From Mesorhizobium sp. M8A.F.Ca.ET.218.01.1.1 (GTDB taxonomy: Bacteria > Pseudomonadota > Alphaproteobacteria > Rhizobiales > Rhizobiaceae), in the NCBI RefSeq assembly GCF_004791165.1, contig NZ_SRUZ01000004.1, positions 1 through 64,000 of the forward strand: a stretch of DNA of 64,000 nucleotides, given 5' to 3'. Position 1 is the stretch's first letter, and every line of letters begins with the position of its first letter. The notes under the pieces were generated by a model. The model did no database searches. It saw only the letters and a list, made by a program, of their open reading frames with translations, and was not told the DNA's origin. This document shows, one piece after another, positions 36,953 to 46,536 of the stretch. Position numbers and translations under genes: made by a program.

Positions 36953-38170
36953 ATGGAAGAATTTCACAAGGTCCGCCGGCTTCCGCCTTATGTGTTCGAG
37001 CAGGTCAACCGGCTCAAGGCCAGCGCCCGTTCGCGCGGCGCCGACATCGTCGACCTCGGCATGGGCAATCCGGACCTGCCGACGCCCAAGGCCATCGTCG
37101 ACAAATTATGCGAGGTCGTGCGCGATCCGCGCACGCACCGCTATTCCTCATCGCGCGGCATTCCCGGCCTGCGCCGCGCCCAGGCAAACTACTATGCCCG
37201 CCGCTTCGGCGTGAAGCTCAACCCCGACACCCAGGTGGTGGCCACGCTTGGCTCGAAGGAAGGCTTCGCCAACATGGCGCAGGCGATCACCGCGCCCGGC
37301 GACGTGATCCTGTGCCCCAATCCGACCTATCCGATACACGCCTTCGGCTTCATCATGTCGGGCGGCGTCATCCGTTCGCTGCAGGTCGAGCCCGATGACG
37401 GCTTCATCCCGGCGCTCGAGCGCGGCGTCCGCCATTCGATCCCGAAGCCGCTGGCGCTGATCCTCAACTATCCGTCGAACCCGACGGCGCTGGTGGCCTC
37501 GCTCGATTTCTACAAGGACGTGGTGGCCTTCGCCAAGAAGAACGACATCATCATCCTGTCCGACCTTGCCTATTCGGAAATCTACTTCGACGGCAATCCG
37601 CCGCCTTCCGTGCTGCAGGTGCCGGGCGCCATGGACGTCTGCGTCGAGTTCACCTCGATGTCGAAGACCTTCTCCATGCCCGGTTGGCGCATGGGCTTCG
37701 CCGTCGGCAATGAGCGGCTGATCTCGGCGCTGACCCGGGTCAAATCCTATCTCGATTACGGTGCCTTCACGCCGATCCAGGTGGCGGCCGCGCACGCGCT
37801 CAATGGCGACGGCGCCGATATCGCCGAGGTGCGTGACATCTATCACAAGCGCCGCGACGTGATGGTCGATGCCTTCGGCCGCGCCGGATGGACCGTTCCC
37901 GCACCAGCGGCCTCGATGTTCGCCTGGGCGCCGATCCCGGAGCCGTTCCGTCATCTCGGCTCGCTCGAATTCTCCAAGCTGCTCATCGAACACGCCGATG
38001 TGGCGGTGGCGCCTGGTGTCGGTTTCGGCGAGCATGGCGATGATTTCGTGCGCGTGGCGCTGGTCGAGAACGAGCACCGGATCCGCCAGGCGGCGCGCAA
38101 CATCAAGCGCTTCCTGTCGACCAGCGCCAAGCAGCCCAACAATGTGGTGCCGCTTTCCGCCCACCGGTAA
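36953..38170 (+). CDS. PLP-dependent aminotransferase (AlaC / LL-DAP type)
   Basis: 405-residue fold-type I class I/II aminotransferase. Visible family blocks are DLGMGNPDLPTP, YSSSRGIPGLRRA, NPTYPIHAFGF, LNYPSNPTA (Asn-Pro) and LSDLAYSEIYFDG. The PLP lysine is in SMSKTFSMPGWRMG, and RVALVENEHRIRQA contains the substrate carboxylate Arg. The closest groups are alanine transaminase AlaC and LL-diaminopimelate aminotransferase-like enzymes; I cannot choose between them. It is 37 bases upstream of hom on the same strand, a conserved rhizobial pairing that links it to aspartate-family amino acid supply. Confidence 0.9.
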   Translation: MEEFHKVRRLPPYVFEQVNRLKASARSRGADIVDLGMGNPDLPTPKAIVDKLCEVVRDPRTHRYSSSRGIPGLRRAQANYYARRFGVKLNPDTQVVATLGSKEGFANMAQAITAPGDVILCPNPTYPIHAFGFIMSGGVIRSLQVEPDDGFIPALERGVRHSIPKPLALILNYPSNPTALVASLDFYKDVVAFAKKNDIIILSDLAYSEIYFDGNPPPSVLQVPGAMDVCVEFTSMSKTFSMPGWRMGFAVGNERLISALTRVKSYLDYGAFTPIQVAAAHALNGDGADIAEVRDIYHKRRDVMVDAFGRAGWTVPAPAASMFAWAPIPEPFRHLGSLEFSKLLIEHADVAVAPGVGFGEHGDDFVRVALVENEHRIRQAARNIKRFLSTSAKQPNNVVPLSAHR

Positions 38171-38207
38171 ATACAAATTCGATCTGATTTGAGGGGCGTC
38201 GCCTTCC

Positions 38208-39521
38208 ATGGCTGAAGCACTGCGTGTTGGAATTGCCGGACTCGGCACGGTCGGCGCATCGGTGGCGCGCGTGTTGCGCGACAAGGCGACGGAACTGACC
38301 CGCCAATGCGGGCGCGACATCATCGTGTCGGCGGTTTCGGCGCGCGACCGGAAACGCGACCGTGGCATCGATCTAAGCGCCGCGAACTGGTTCGACGATC
38401 CGGTTAAGATGGCGCAGACCGCCGAGCTCGACGTTTTCGTCGAGCTGATCGGCGGCGATGAGGGGCCGGCGCGGGCCTCGGTGAAAGCCGCGCTCGAAGC
38501 CGGCCGTCATGTCGTCACCGCCAACAAGGCGCTGCTTGCCAAGCATGGCGTGGCGCTTGCCGAAATCGCCGAGAAGAAGGGCGTGCTGCTCAACTACGAG
38601 GCCGCTGTAGCAGGTGGCATTCCCGTCATCAAGACGATGCGTGAAGCGATGGCCGGCAACTCGGTCAACCGTGTGTTCGGCATTCTCAACGGCACCTGCA
38701 ACTATATCCTGACCCGCATGGAGGCCGAGGGCGTCTCCTTCGACGTCGTGCTGAAGGACGCGCAGCGGCTGGGCTATGCCGAAGCCGATCCGACCTTCGA
38801 CATCGAGGGCCATGACACCGCGCACAAGCTCTCGATTCTGACCAGCCTAGCCTTCGGCACCAGGATCGCGGCGAACGACATCTACATGGAAGGCATTTCC
38901 AACATCACCCAGGCCGACATCCGTGCGGCAGGCGATCTCGGCTACCGGATCAAGCTGCTCGGCGTCGCCCAGCGCACAGAGAGCGGTATCGAGCAGCGCG
39001 TCCATCCGACCATGGTGCCGACGGCTTCCGTCATCGCGCAGGTGCACGGCGTCACCAATGCGGTGGCCATCGAGACCGATATTCTGGGCGAATTGCTGCT
39101 CTCCGGCCCCGGCGCCGGCGGCAATGCCACCGCCTCGGCGGTCATCGGCGACGTCGCCGACATCGCCAAGAGCCGGCCCGGCTTCCAGCATGGTCCTGTC
39201 TTCGGCCGGCCGGCGAAGGAGCTGAAACCCTACAGGAAGGCGCAGATGCGCAGCCATGCCGGCGGCTACTTCATCCGGCTGACCGTGCATGACCGCATCG
39301 GCGTGTTCGCGGCGATCGCAAAGCGTATGGCCGACAATGATATTTCGCTGGAATCGATCGTCCAGCATGCGGTCAGCGGCGAGGCGGCGGCGCAGAAGAC
39401 GGTGATCCTCGTCACCCACGAGACCACCGAGGCCGCCGTGCGCAAGGCCGTCGACGGCATCACCAAGGACGGCCATCTGACCGACAAGCCGCAGGTCATC
39501 CGCATCGAGCGGGCAGGGTAG
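38208..39521 (+). CDS. hom: Homoserine dehydrogenase
   Basis: 437 residues; reduces aspartate semialdehyde to homoserine for threonine and methionine synthesis. The NAD(P)-binding motif GIAGLGTVGASVARVL is at the N-terminus, HVVTANKALLAKHG and GILNGTCNYILTRM mark the dimerisation and catalytic region, and YAEADPTFDIEGHDTAHKL is the family signature with catalytic Asp/Lys neighbours. The C-terminal ACT domain (HDRIGVFAAIAKRMADNDIS, from about residue 360) is the allosteric threonine site. Preceded by the aminotransferase and probably cotranscribed with it. Confidence 0.96.
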   Translation: MAEALRVGIAGLGTVGASVARVLRDKATELTRQCGRDIIVSAVSARDRKRDRGIDLSAANWFDDPVKMAQTAELDVFVELIGGDEGPARASVKAALEAGRHVVTANKALLAKHGVALAEIAEKKGVLLNYEAAVAGGIPVIKTMREAMAGNSVNRVFGILNGTCNYILTRMEAEGVSFDVVLKDAQRLGYAEADPTFDIEGHDTAHKLSILTSLAFGTRIAANDIYMEGISNITQADIRAAGDLGYRIKLLGVAQRTESGIEQRVHPTMVPTASVIAQVHGVTNAVAIETDILGELLLSGPGAGGNATASAVIGDVADIAKSRPGFQHGPVFGRPAKELKPYRKAQMRSHAGGYFIRLTVHDRIGVFAAIAKRMADNDISLESIVQHAVSGEAAAQKTVILVTHETTEAAVRKAVDGITKDGHLTDKPQVIRIERAG

Positions 39522-39639
39522 CAGGCCCCCGGAATCTCTGGGCATAACCACTGCCGGCACATTTCGGTTCGATGGGGATATCCCGGAACGAATTGGCGTC
39601 GGCGCCGTTCTCTTGGTCAGCAACCAAGGGAGCCGCTTC

Positions 39640-39996
39640 ATGGCCGATACCAACAAATCCGACAGCCCTGACATCGGCGACATCCAGAAGACGTTGGAAA
39701 AGCAGATCGCAGACCTGCGCAAGGAGATCACCAAGATCAACAAGAGCATTTCGGCGCGTAGCGCGGAAATGCTCGATGATGCCAGCGAACAGGCATCGGA
39801 TTTCTACGAGACAGCCGCTTCGCGTGCCTCGCGGACGGCACAGCAGTTGCGCAGCCAGGCCCAGGCGGTTTCGGACGTCGCGCGCGAAAATCCGGGCACG
39901 ACGACCGCCGTGGTTGGCCTTATCGGCCTGCTCGGCTTTCTGGCCGGGATAGCCGTCGGCCAGTCGATGAACGACACGTCGCGCCGCTGGTACTGA
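39640..39996 (+). CDS. DUF883/ElaB-YqjD-like membrane-anchored protein
   Basis: 118 residues with an N-terminal coiled-coil helix (IQKTLEKQIADLRKEITKIN), a second helix rich in Ala/Gln, and a C-terminal glycine-containing membrane helix (VVGLIGLLGFLAGIAVG). This is the plan of YqjD/ElaB, small inner-membrane proteins that bind stationary-phase ribosomes in E. coli. It is a stand-alone gene after hom. Confidence 0.7.
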   Translation: MADTNKSDSPDIGDIQKTLEKQIADLRKEITKINKSISARSAEMLDDASEQASDFYETAASRASRTAQQLRSQAQAVSDVARENPGTTTAVVGLIGLLGFLAGIAVGQSMNDTSRRWY

Positions 39997-40063
39997 GCGC
40001 GCCGGCATTGAGCCGGCGCTGCCGGCTCGCTTCGTTTCAGGACATCATTTGAAGGAGGGCACC

Positions 40064-40231
40064 ATGGCTTCGTCCGTGTTGATCGGCATCCTGATCACGT
40101 TTCTCGTCATCATTCTCGTTCTCTATCTGGTGCAGCGGCTGCCGCTCGACGCCAGAATGAGGCAGATCGTGCAGATCATCGTCATCATCATCGGCATTAT
40201 TTCGCTGCTCAAATACCTCGCGGTTTTCTAG
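40064..40231 (+). CDS. Tiny membrane protein, Thivi_2564-like
   Basis: 55 residues, almost entirely two hydrophobic helices (MASSVLIGILITFLVIILVL and the Ile-rich QIVQIIVIIIGIISLLKYLA) around a short loop RLPLDARM. The pattern fits the Thivi_2564 family of small membrane proteins with unknown function. A good Shine-Dalgarno GAAGGAGGG lies 7 bases upstream. Followed by a long hairpin. Confidence 0.7.
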   Translation: MASSVLIGILITFLVIILVLYLVQRLPLDARMRQIVQIIVIIIGIISLLKYLAVF

Positions 40232-40263
40232 GCCACCAACGGCGGCAACTTCCTGTTTCCTGC

Positions 40264-40290
40264 CGGCCCGGTTCGTCTCGAACCGGGCCG
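40264..40290 (+). terminator. Long GC-rich hairpin, probable terminator
   Basis: CGGCCCGGTTCG (40,264-40,275) is perfectly paired with CGAACCGGGCCG (40,279-40,290) around TCT. It is 32 bases after the small membrane protein and 140 before glpX. The following ACATTGTTTC is only mildly T-rich, so it is a likely but not ideal terminator. Confidence 0.5.
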
Positions 40291-40432
40291 ACATTGTTTC
40301 AAGAATAAGGTTCAATCGATTGATATTGCTATCCTTTCGATAAAACTGGCGACAGGTCTTGCCGTTGTCATGCTCGTTTGACAAAACAGGCGCGCCTCCG
40401 GCGGGAGGCGGCGTCAAACGAGGATTTGCCGA

Positions 40433-41416
40433 ATGAATGTGGCCCAGAATATCGTCGCCGGCCTTGACCGGATACTCACCATGGAACTGGTGCGCGTCAC
40501 CGAACGAGCCGCCGTCGCGGCCGCCAGGCTGCGCGGCCGCGGCGACGAAAAGGCCGCCGACCAGGTCGCAGTCGACGCCATGCGCGAGGAGCTCAACCGC
40601 CTTGCCATCAAGGGCACGGTGGTGATCGGCGAGGGCGAGCGGGACGAGGCGCCGATGCTCTATATCGGCGAAGAGGTCGGTACCGGCAAAGGCCCGGCGG
40701 TCGATATCGCGCTTGATCCGCTCGAAGGCACGACGATTTGCGCCAAGAACCTGCCGAACGCGCTCGCCGTGATCGCGATCGCCGAGAAGGGCAGCCTGCT
40801 GTTCGCACCCGACGTCTACATGGACAAGATCGCGATCGGTCCGGGTTATGCAGAAGGCGTCATCGACATCGATGCCTCGCCGGCCGACAACATCGCCAGT
40901 GTCGCCCGGGCGAAGGGCGCCGCCGTATCCGACATCACGGCCTGCATCCTCGACCGGCCGCGCCACGCCAAGCTGATCGACGCCGTGCGTGCCACCGGCG
41001 CCGCGATCCGCCTGATCGGCGACGGCGACGTCGCCGGCGTCATTCACACCACCGACCCGGAAGAAACCGGCATCGACATCTATCTCGGTACCGGAGGCGC
41101 GCCGGAAGGCGTTCTGGCCGCGGCCGCGCTGCGCTGCACCGGCGGCCAGATGCAAGGCAGGCTGATCCTCGATACGCCGGAGAAGATCGCCCGTGCGGCA
41201 AAGATGGGCATTGCCGATCCGAAGCGGGTTTATCGGGCCGAGGACATGGCGCGCGGCGACGTGCTGTTCGCGGCCACCGGCGTCACCGACGGCAACATGC
41301 TGGCCGGCGTCAGGTTCGGCCGCACCTACATCACCACGCATACGATCGTGCTGCGCTCCTCGTCGCGCACCGTGCGGGAGATCAAGGCCCGGCACCAGGA
41401 TCTGGATAAGTTCTAG
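40433..41416 (+). CDS. glpX: Class II fructose-1,6-bisphosphatase
   Basis: 327 residues, typical of GlpX; it hydrolyses fructose 1,6-bisphosphate in gluconeogenesis, which matters for growth on dicarboxylates. Family blocks: ADQVAVDAMREELN, VVIGEGERDEAPMLYIGEEV and ALDPLEGTTICAKN (metal-binding Glu/Asp), then YLGTGGAPEGVLAAAALRC and the C-terminal TDGNMLAGVRF. Close to hom and recJ, an order common in Rhizobiales. Confidence 0.96.
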   Translation: MNVAQNIVAGLDRILTMELVRVTERAAVAAARLRGRGDEKAADQVAVDAMREELNRLAIKGTVVIGEGERDEAPMLYIGEEVGTGKGPAVDIALDPLEGTTICAKNLPNALAVIAIAEKGSLLFAPDVYMDKIAIGPGYAEGVIDIDASPADNIASVARAKGAAVSDITACILDRPRHAKLIDAVRATGAAIRLIGDGDVAGVIHTTDPEETGIDIYLGTGGAPEGVLAAAALRCTGGQMQGRLILDTPEKIARAAKMGIADPKRVYRAEDMARGDVLFAATGVTDGNMLAGVRFGRTYITTHTIVLRSSSRTVREIKARHQDLDKF

Positions 41417-41488
41417 ACCTGCTTGCGGAGCCGGGTCGCAGTTGTTAGCCATTGGCGGCATCTGAACCTGGCCGCGCAAGGATTGACG

Positions 41489-41710
41489 ATGAAGGCGTTT
41501 GACTGGCACGCGGATCCGATCCTGCGTGCCACTCCCATCACAAAATCCTATCGCAACACCCAGAACGCGCGCCGCTTTCTCACCCGTGAATGCGGCGTCA
41601 CGTTCAGGTTCGATCGACCCTTCATGGCCTGGCTCAAGGACGGTCGGGAAAAGACGAGGGGAGATGCAGCCGACGACAGGCTGAAAAGCGGAAAGCGTAG
41701 TTGTTCTTGA
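41489..41710 (+). CDS. DUF6434 family protein
   Basis: 73 residues. FDWHADPILRATPITKSYRN, then TRECGVTFRFDRPFMAWLKD and KTRGDAADD, is the compact DUF6434 pattern (small SAP-like domain, unknown function). The ATG at 41,489 begins the family. It is 72 bases after glpX and may be cotranscribed. Confidence 0.7.
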   Translation: MKAFDWHADPILRATPITKSYRNTQNARRFLTRECGVTFRFDRPFMAWLKDGREKTRGDAADDRLKSGKRSCS

Positions 41711-41766
41711 ATTCTTCTGCGACGCCTACTGCCGCGAACCGCTTGGCCTTGCCGGCCTTTGGCCCT

Positions 41767-41856
41767 AAAGCGCGTCGCGTTAACGCGACGCGCTTTCGGG
41801 TGTTGTTTGTGCATGTGGTTATCCCAAAACCGCTGCACACTTTTTGGCGACATGCA
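41767..41856. repeat. REP-like intergenic repeat upstream of recJ
   Basis: Two parts. First, a perfect 30-base palindrome at 41,767-41,796: AAAGCGCGTCGCGTT and its complement. Second, 41,810-41,856, bounded by TGCATGT and ACATGCA, containing CCCAAAACCGCTGCACACTTT. The second part recurs at 51,408-51,453, and its core resembles those at 50,324 and 54,557. It makes a recJ start within this area improbable. Confidence 0.7.
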
Positions 41857-41890
41857 TTATTCTGCGGCCAACCATGAGTTGGCAAAGCGC

Positions 41891-43672
41891 ATGACAGGCG
41901 AAAGGCGCCTCTTCCTCGATGTCAGGCAGTCGGCTACCGGTCTCTCCTGGGAGCACCGGCTGACCGAACGGCAGGACATGATCGCGCTCGCCATCGCGCA
42001 AGGCCATGGCGTGCCGGACATCGTCGCGCGCGTTCTTGCCGGACGCGGCGTGACCGCTGATGAGACCGAGCGGTTTCTCGACCCGACGATCCGCGACCTG
42101 TTGCCGAACCCGGCCTCATTGACCGACATGGACAAGGCCGCCATCCGCATCGCCGCCGCCGTCGTGGCCCGGGAAAAAATAGCGATCTTCGGTGACTACG
42201 ACGTCGATGGCGCGGCCTCGTCGGCCTTGCTGAAGCGGTTTCTCGCGCATTTCTCGGTGCCGTCGGAAATCTATATCCCGGATCGTATTTTCGAAGGCTA
42301 CGGTCCCAATCCCGATGCCATGCGCGAACTGGTCTCGCGCGGCGCGACGCTGATCGTCACCGTCGATTGCGGCACCAACAGCGCCGCTTCCGTCGAGGCA
42401 GCCAAGGAGGCGGGCGCCGATGTCGTGGTGCTGGACCACCACCAGGTTGGCGGCGCGCTACCGGCGGCGCATGCCGTCGTCAATCCCAATCGCGACGACG
42501 ACCTTTCCGGGCAGGGCCATCTCTGTGCCGCCGGCGTGGTCTTTCTCGCTCTGGTGCAGACTGCGAAGGTGCTGCGCGCGATGACCGACGCCGCGCCGCC
42601 GGACCTGCTTTCCCTGCTCGATCTCGTGGCGCTTGCGACCGTCTGCGACGTGGTGCCGCTCACCGGCGTCAATCGCGCCTTCGTCGTCAAGGGCCTGCAA
42701 ATGGCGCGGCAGCAGAAGAATGAAGGGATGGCTGCCCTTGCGCGGGTGTCGCGCATCGGCGAGCCGATCAGCACCTTCCATCTCGCCTATCTGATCGGCC
42801 CGCGCATCAATGCGGGCGGACGCATCGGCGATGCGGCGCTCGGCAGCCGGCTGCTTGCAACGGACGATCCGGTCGAGGCGCAGACCATCGCCGAGACGCT
42901 CGACCGGCTGAACCAGGAGCGGCAGCTGATGGAGCAGGAGATGCTTGCCGCCGCGCGCGCCGAGGCCGATGCCGAGCTGGCGGGCGGCAGCGGCCCGGCG
43001 ATCGTCGTCACCGCCAGCAACAACTGGCATCCCGGCATTGTCGGCCTGCTGGCCTCGCGATTGAAGGATCATGCGCGGCGGCCGGCTTTCGCCATCGCCT
43101 TCAACGCTGTGGGCATCGGTACCGGTTCGGGCCGTTCGGTGTCGGGTTTCGATCTTGGCCGGCTGGTACGCGAGGCGGCCATTGCCGGGCTCATCGTCAA
43201 GGGCGGCGGCCATGGCATGGCCGCCGGCATCACCGTCGAGCGCGCAAGGCTGGGCGAACTCAGGGCCTTCTTCGAGGAGCGCGCGGCTGCCGACGTTTTC
43301 CGGTTGCAGGATGAGGAAAGCCTGGCGATCGACGGCGCGCTTGCCGCGGAAGGCGCGACGCTCGGCCTGCTCGACGCGCTGGAGAAGGCGGGCCCCTTCG
43401 GCGCCGGGCATGTCGCGCCGGTTTTCGTGCTGCCGCGCCATCGGCTGGTCGATATCAGGCCGGTCGGCACCAACCATATTCGGGCTGATTTGCAGTCGGA
43501 GAGCGGCGGCCGCATCCAGGCGATCGCCTTTCGCGCCGTCGACACCGTGCTTGGCGAATTCCTGTTCAAGAACCGAGGCAAGACCGTGCATGTCGCCGGC
43601 TCGCTGTCGGGCAATCACTGGAACGGCAACCGCACGGTGCAGTTTCGCATCATCGATGCTGCGCGGGCATAG
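41891..43672 (+). CDS. recJ: Single-stranded-DNA-specific exonuclease RecJ
   Basis: 593 residues; a 5'-3' ssDNA exonuclease of recombination and mismatch repair. DHH phosphoesterase motifs are AIFGDYDVDGAASSAL (I), TVDCGTNSA (II), VVLDHHQVGG (III, DHH) and ATVCDVVPLTG. The DHHA1 substrate-binding domain ends with KGGGHGMAAGITVER, and a C-terminal OB-like domain follows. I start at the ATG at 41,891 (MTGERRLFLDVRQSATGLSW), which is just after the repeat; the frame itself is open back to 41,759. Confidence 0.95.
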   Translation: MTGERRLFLDVRQSATGLSWEHRLTERQDMIALAIAQGHGVPDIVARVLAGRGVTADETERFLDPTIRDLLPNPASLTDMDKAAIRIAAAVVAREKIAIFGDYDVDGAASSALLKRFLAHFSVPSEIYIPDRIFEGYGPNPDAMRELVSRGATLIVTVDCGTNSAASVEAAKEAGADVVVLDHHQVGGALPAAHAVVNPNRDDDLSGQGHLCAAGVVFLALVQTAKVLRAMTDAAPPDLLSLLDLVALATVCDVVPLTGVNRAFVVKGLQMARQQKNEGMAALARVSRIGEPISTFHLAYLIGPRINAGGRIGDAALGSRLLATDDPVEAQTIAETLDRLNQERQLMEQEMLAAARAEADAELAGGSGPAIVVTASNNWHPGIVGLLASRLKDHARRPAFAIAFNAVGIGTGSGRSVSGFDLGRLVREAAIAGLIVKGGGHGMAAGITVERARLGELRAFFEERAAADVFRLQDEESLAIDGALAAEGATLGLLDALEKAGPFGAGHVAPVFVLPRHRLVDIRPVGTNHIRADLQSESGGRIQAIAFRAVDTVLGEFLFKNRGKTVHVAGSLSGNHWNGNRTVQFRIIDAARA

Positions 43673-43695
43673 CCGCGCGGCGGAAACCGGGCAAT

Positions 43696-44253
43696 TCAGC
43701 TGGCCGGTGCATAACGCAGCAACGTCACGCCCTGGGTAAGACTTTCCGTGCCGAGCGGTTTCAGCGTCAGCGACAGGCCGGATTGGAAGTATGGCTTGCC
43801 GCCACCCACCACCACAGGATGCATGTAGAGCCGGTATTCATCAATGAGACCGGCTCGTGCCAGGGACGCCGCAAGATCGGCGCCGCCGAGGATGACGAGG
43901 CCATCGGCCCGTGCCTTGAGAGACTTTACCGTGTTCTCGGCATCGTCATCCACCAGCCGGGCATTGGCCCCGACTTGCTGAAGCGTGGTCGAGAAGACGA
44001 TCTTCGGCGTCTCCCGCCATGCACGGGCAAAATCCCGCTCGACCTCGGTGGCGCCGGTCTCGCGCTCAGGGCTGTCCCAGAAGCGCATGGTCTCGTACAT
44101 GCGCCGTCCCGCGAGCACGGCGGAGGCCTGTCTCATCATGTCGTTGAAATGCTGGTGCAGCTCTGCTTCGGGTACCGGCAAGCCGATGTCCTCGTCCGAT
44201 CGGGCGATGTAGCCGTCCAACGACGTCAGCATGGAATAGACAATCCTGGCCAT
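43696..44253 (-). CDS. Dihydrofolate reductase-like (RibD C-terminal) protein
   Basis: 185 residues. MARIVYSMLTSLDGYIA opens the RibD C-terminal/DHFR fold, with the classic SLDGYIA, followed by LAGRRMYETMRFWD and VILGGADLAASLARAGLIDEY (Gly-rich NADPH-binding). A reductase acting on an unidentified substrate; the family is often annotated only by fold. GGAGG lies five bases upstream of the ATG at 44,253. It converges with recJ. Confidence 0.85.
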   Translation of the reverse strand: MARIVYSMLTSLDGYIARSDEDIGLPVPEAELHQHFNDMMRQASAVLAGRRMYETMRFWDSPERETGATEVERDFARAWRETPKIVFSTTLQQVGANARLVDDDAENTVKSLKARADGLVILGGADLAASLARAGLIDEYRLYMHPVVVGGGKPYFQSGLSLTLKPLGTESLTQGVTLLRYAPAS

Positions 44254-44340
44254 CGGCACCTCCGCTTCAATTGGCGCAGATCACCATGACCAATTGCATC
44301 TTGCAATCAGTTTGTGCGCAAGCGAATAGAGCTAGATGAT

Positions 44341-45315
44341 CTAGGCGAGAACCGTCTGCAGCCGTGTCAGTTCGCCGATCTGCGCCATCGTCGCCTGGTA
44401 ACCGAGCTGGATCGCTTCGTCGGCCCGGTGGAATTCGGTCAGGCCGATATGGCTGAGCTTGGGCTGCAGCGACATGTCGGGCGGATCCCCGGCAAGCCTG
44501 GCGCGCGAAATGCGGTCCTGGATGATGTTGAAGGCTTCGACCATCACGCCGGTGATGCCCAGACGCGTCTGGTGCGATTGGTGCTGGGCGTTGACCTGGC
44601 CGGGCCTTGGGGCGTCCTTTTCGATAACCAGTTCGCCGGCACTGTGCTTGATCACGGCGGCGCGGCCGAACAGGTCGTAGTGCAGGTTGACCGCCACGAC
44701 GAGCGGCTGCTCGTAGGCGCGGCAGACCGAAACGGGCACCGGATTGACCAGCGCGCCGTCGACCAGCACACGACCATTGCAATCGACCGGCTCGAACACG
44801 CCGGGCAGTGCGTAGGATGCGCGCATGGCCGTGATCAGCGAACCGCTCGACAGCCAGATCTCGTGGCCGGTGCGGATTTCCGATGCGACGCAGACAAACG
44901 GCTTTGGCAGATCGTCGAAGCGGATACCGGCCACGTGCTCGCGCAGGCGCGCGTCCAGTTTCATGCCGCCGAAGAGGCCGCTGCCGCGCAGGTTGAGATC
45001 CAGCAGGCCGAAGATGCGCCGTCTGGTGAGGCTGCGGGCGAACTCTTCCAGCTCATCCAGTTTGCCGGCAAGATAACAGCCGCCGACCAGAGCACCGATC
45101 GAGGTACCGGCAATCATCGAAACTTCGATGCCGGCTTCATCGAGCGCGCGCAGCACGCCGATATGCGCCCAGCCTCTGGCGCAACCGCCGCCGAGCGCCA
45201 GCGAAATACCTGTTTTCTTGGGGGATTTTGTTTCGGATGCGCCGCCGGTCGAGGACAGGCCGTTGGCCTCCCTGACGTCTGGTCTGCTACGCAATGACGC
45301 CCATTCGAGCATCAT
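44341..45315 (-). CDS. Patatin-like phospholipase (RssA type)
   Basis: 324 residues. Oxyanion-hole motif LALGGGCARGWAHIGVLRAL at about 38-57, catalytic Ser in GTSIGALVGG, catalytic Asp in VDGALVNPVPV. This is the serine-aspartate dyad of the patatin/RssA-YchK group; the natural substrate is unknown. The first 35 residues are a non-conserved, Ser-rich extension. Start codons at 45,315 and 45,312. Confidence 0.9.
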   Translation of the reverse strand: MMLEWASLRSRPDVREANGLSSTGGASETKSPKKTGISLALGGGCARGWAHIGVLRALDEAGIEVSMIAGTSIGALVGGCYLAGKLDELEEFARSLTRRRIFGLLDLNLRGSGLFGGMKLDARLREHVAGIRFDDLPKPFVCVASEIRTGHEIWLSSGSLITAMRASYALPGVFEPVDCNGRVLVDGALVNPVPVSVCRAYEQPLVVAVNLHYDLFGRAAVIKHSAGELVIEKDAPRPGQVNAQHQSHQTRLGITGVMVEAFNIIQDRISRARLAGDPPDMSLQPKLSHIGLTEFHRADEAIQLGYQATMAQIGELTRLQTVLA

Positions 45316-45396
45316 GATCTCCCTTGTCCCAAAGCTAATATACGGATGGGCCGTATCGAAATGATGAATCTGTGTGGTTGATGTGAGGCAGAAGGT

Positions 45397-45858
45397 TCAA
45401 GCTGATGGCTTCCGATACGTGTTTTCCGCATCGAACAGCGGCTTGCTGCCGTCGTCGGCAAGCGTCCCCTTGCCGTCGATCAGCCCCACCGTCCGATAAA
45501 AGCATGAACGTCGGCCAGTGTGACAAGTTGCGTCGTGGCCCAACACTTTCACGCGCAACCACAACGCATCCTGGTCACAATCCGTGAGCATCTCGACGAC
45601 ATGCTGGAAATTGCCAGAGGTTTCGCCCTTCTTCCAGAGCGTGTTGCGCGAGCGCGACCAGTAGTGGGCGATGCCTGTCTCCAGCGTCAGCGCCAGCGCT
45701 TGCGCATTCATATGCGCGACCATCAGCAGCATGCCGTCGGCGGCATCGCTGACGACGACGGTGACCAGGCCGTTGGCGTCGAAGCGCGGCGAGAACACCG
45801 CGCCTTCTTCCAGGGTCTTCTTGTCTGACGGAGCTTTCGGGAATTCCAGTGCCGACAT
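45397..45858 (-). CDS. hisI: Phosphoribosyl-AMP cyclohydrolase
   Basis: 153 residues; third step of histidine synthesis, opening the purine ring of PR-AMP. Motifs: [36 protein letters not shown] and the zinc ligands in [13 protein letters not shown] and [13 protein letters not shown]. Mono-functional HisI without a fused HisE domain, as is usual in alphaproteobacteria. Directly downstream of folE on the same strand. Confidence 0.96.
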   Translation of the reverse strand: MSALEFPKAPSDKKTLEEGAVFSPRFDANGLVTVVVSDAADGMLLMVAHMNAQALALTLETGIAHYWSRSRNTLWKKGETSGNFQHVVEMLTDCDQDALWLRVKVLGHDATCHTGRRSCFYRTVGLIDGKGTLADDGSKPLFDAENTYRKPSA

Positions 45859-45900
45859 ATCAGGTCTATTTTCCTGTTGACCGTGACGTCGGCAAGGGGC

Positions 45901-46536
45901 TCACGCCCCGCCGCCGCGCACCATGGTGACAAAACGAACCTGCTCTTCAGGCGTATCCTTGAAGACGCCGGTGAAGGTTGAGGTCAGCGTGGTTGAGCCC
46001 TGCTTGCGGATGCCGCGCATGGCCATGCACATGTGCTCGGCCTCGATCATGACGGCGACGCCGCGCGGGTTGAGTACGTCCTGGATGACACCGGCAATCT
46101 GCGCGGTCAACGCTTCCTGCGTCTGCAGGCGATGGGCGAAGATATCGACGACGCGGGCGATCTTCGACAGGCCGACCACCTTGCCGTCGGGCAGATAGCC
46201 GACATGCGCCTTGCCGATGATCGGCACCATGTGATGCTCGCAATGCGAATGGAACTGGATGTCCTTGACGATGACCAGGTCATCGTAGCCGGCGACCTCC
46301 TCGAAGGTGCGGCCGAGCTCGTCCGCCGGGCACATGTCGTAGCCGCCGAACATTTCACGGTAGGCCTTGGCCACGCGCTTGGGGGTGTCGATCAAACCCT
46401 CGCGATCCGGATTGTCGCCGGTCCAACGTAGCAAGGTGTGCACGGCAGCCTCGACTTCGGCTTCGCTCGGGCGGTCGGTGACCGGCTTTTCCATGTAGGC
46501 GGACTGGGGCATGAGCTTCTTGATGACGGCATCCAT
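45901..46536 (-). CDS. folE: GTP cyclohydrolase I
   Basis: 211 residues; makes dihydroneopterin triphosphate from GTP for folate. Conserved blocks: [40 protein letters not shown] (zinc Cys and His), [20 protein letters not shown] and [19 protein letters not shown] with the second zinc Cys. The start at 46,536 ([18 protein letters not shown]) is chosen because the 200 residues further upstream are unrelated. It lies 42 bases before hisI. Confidence 0.96.
   Translation of the reverse strand: MDAVIKKLMPQSAYMEKPVTDRPSEAEVEAAVHTLLRWTGDNPDREGLIDTPKRVAKAYREMFGGYDMCPADELGRTFEEVAGYDDLVIVKDIQFHSHCEHHMVPIIGKAHVGYLPDGKVVGLSKIARVVDIFAHRLQTQEALTAQIAGVIQDVLNPRGVAVMIEAEHMCMAMRGIRKQGSTTLTSTFTGVFKDTPEEQVRFVTMVRGGGA

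Noticed and set aside
40037..41509. 490-codon minus-strand frame
   Set aside because: Covers glpX and two small genes in antisense; glpX motifs are unmistakable.
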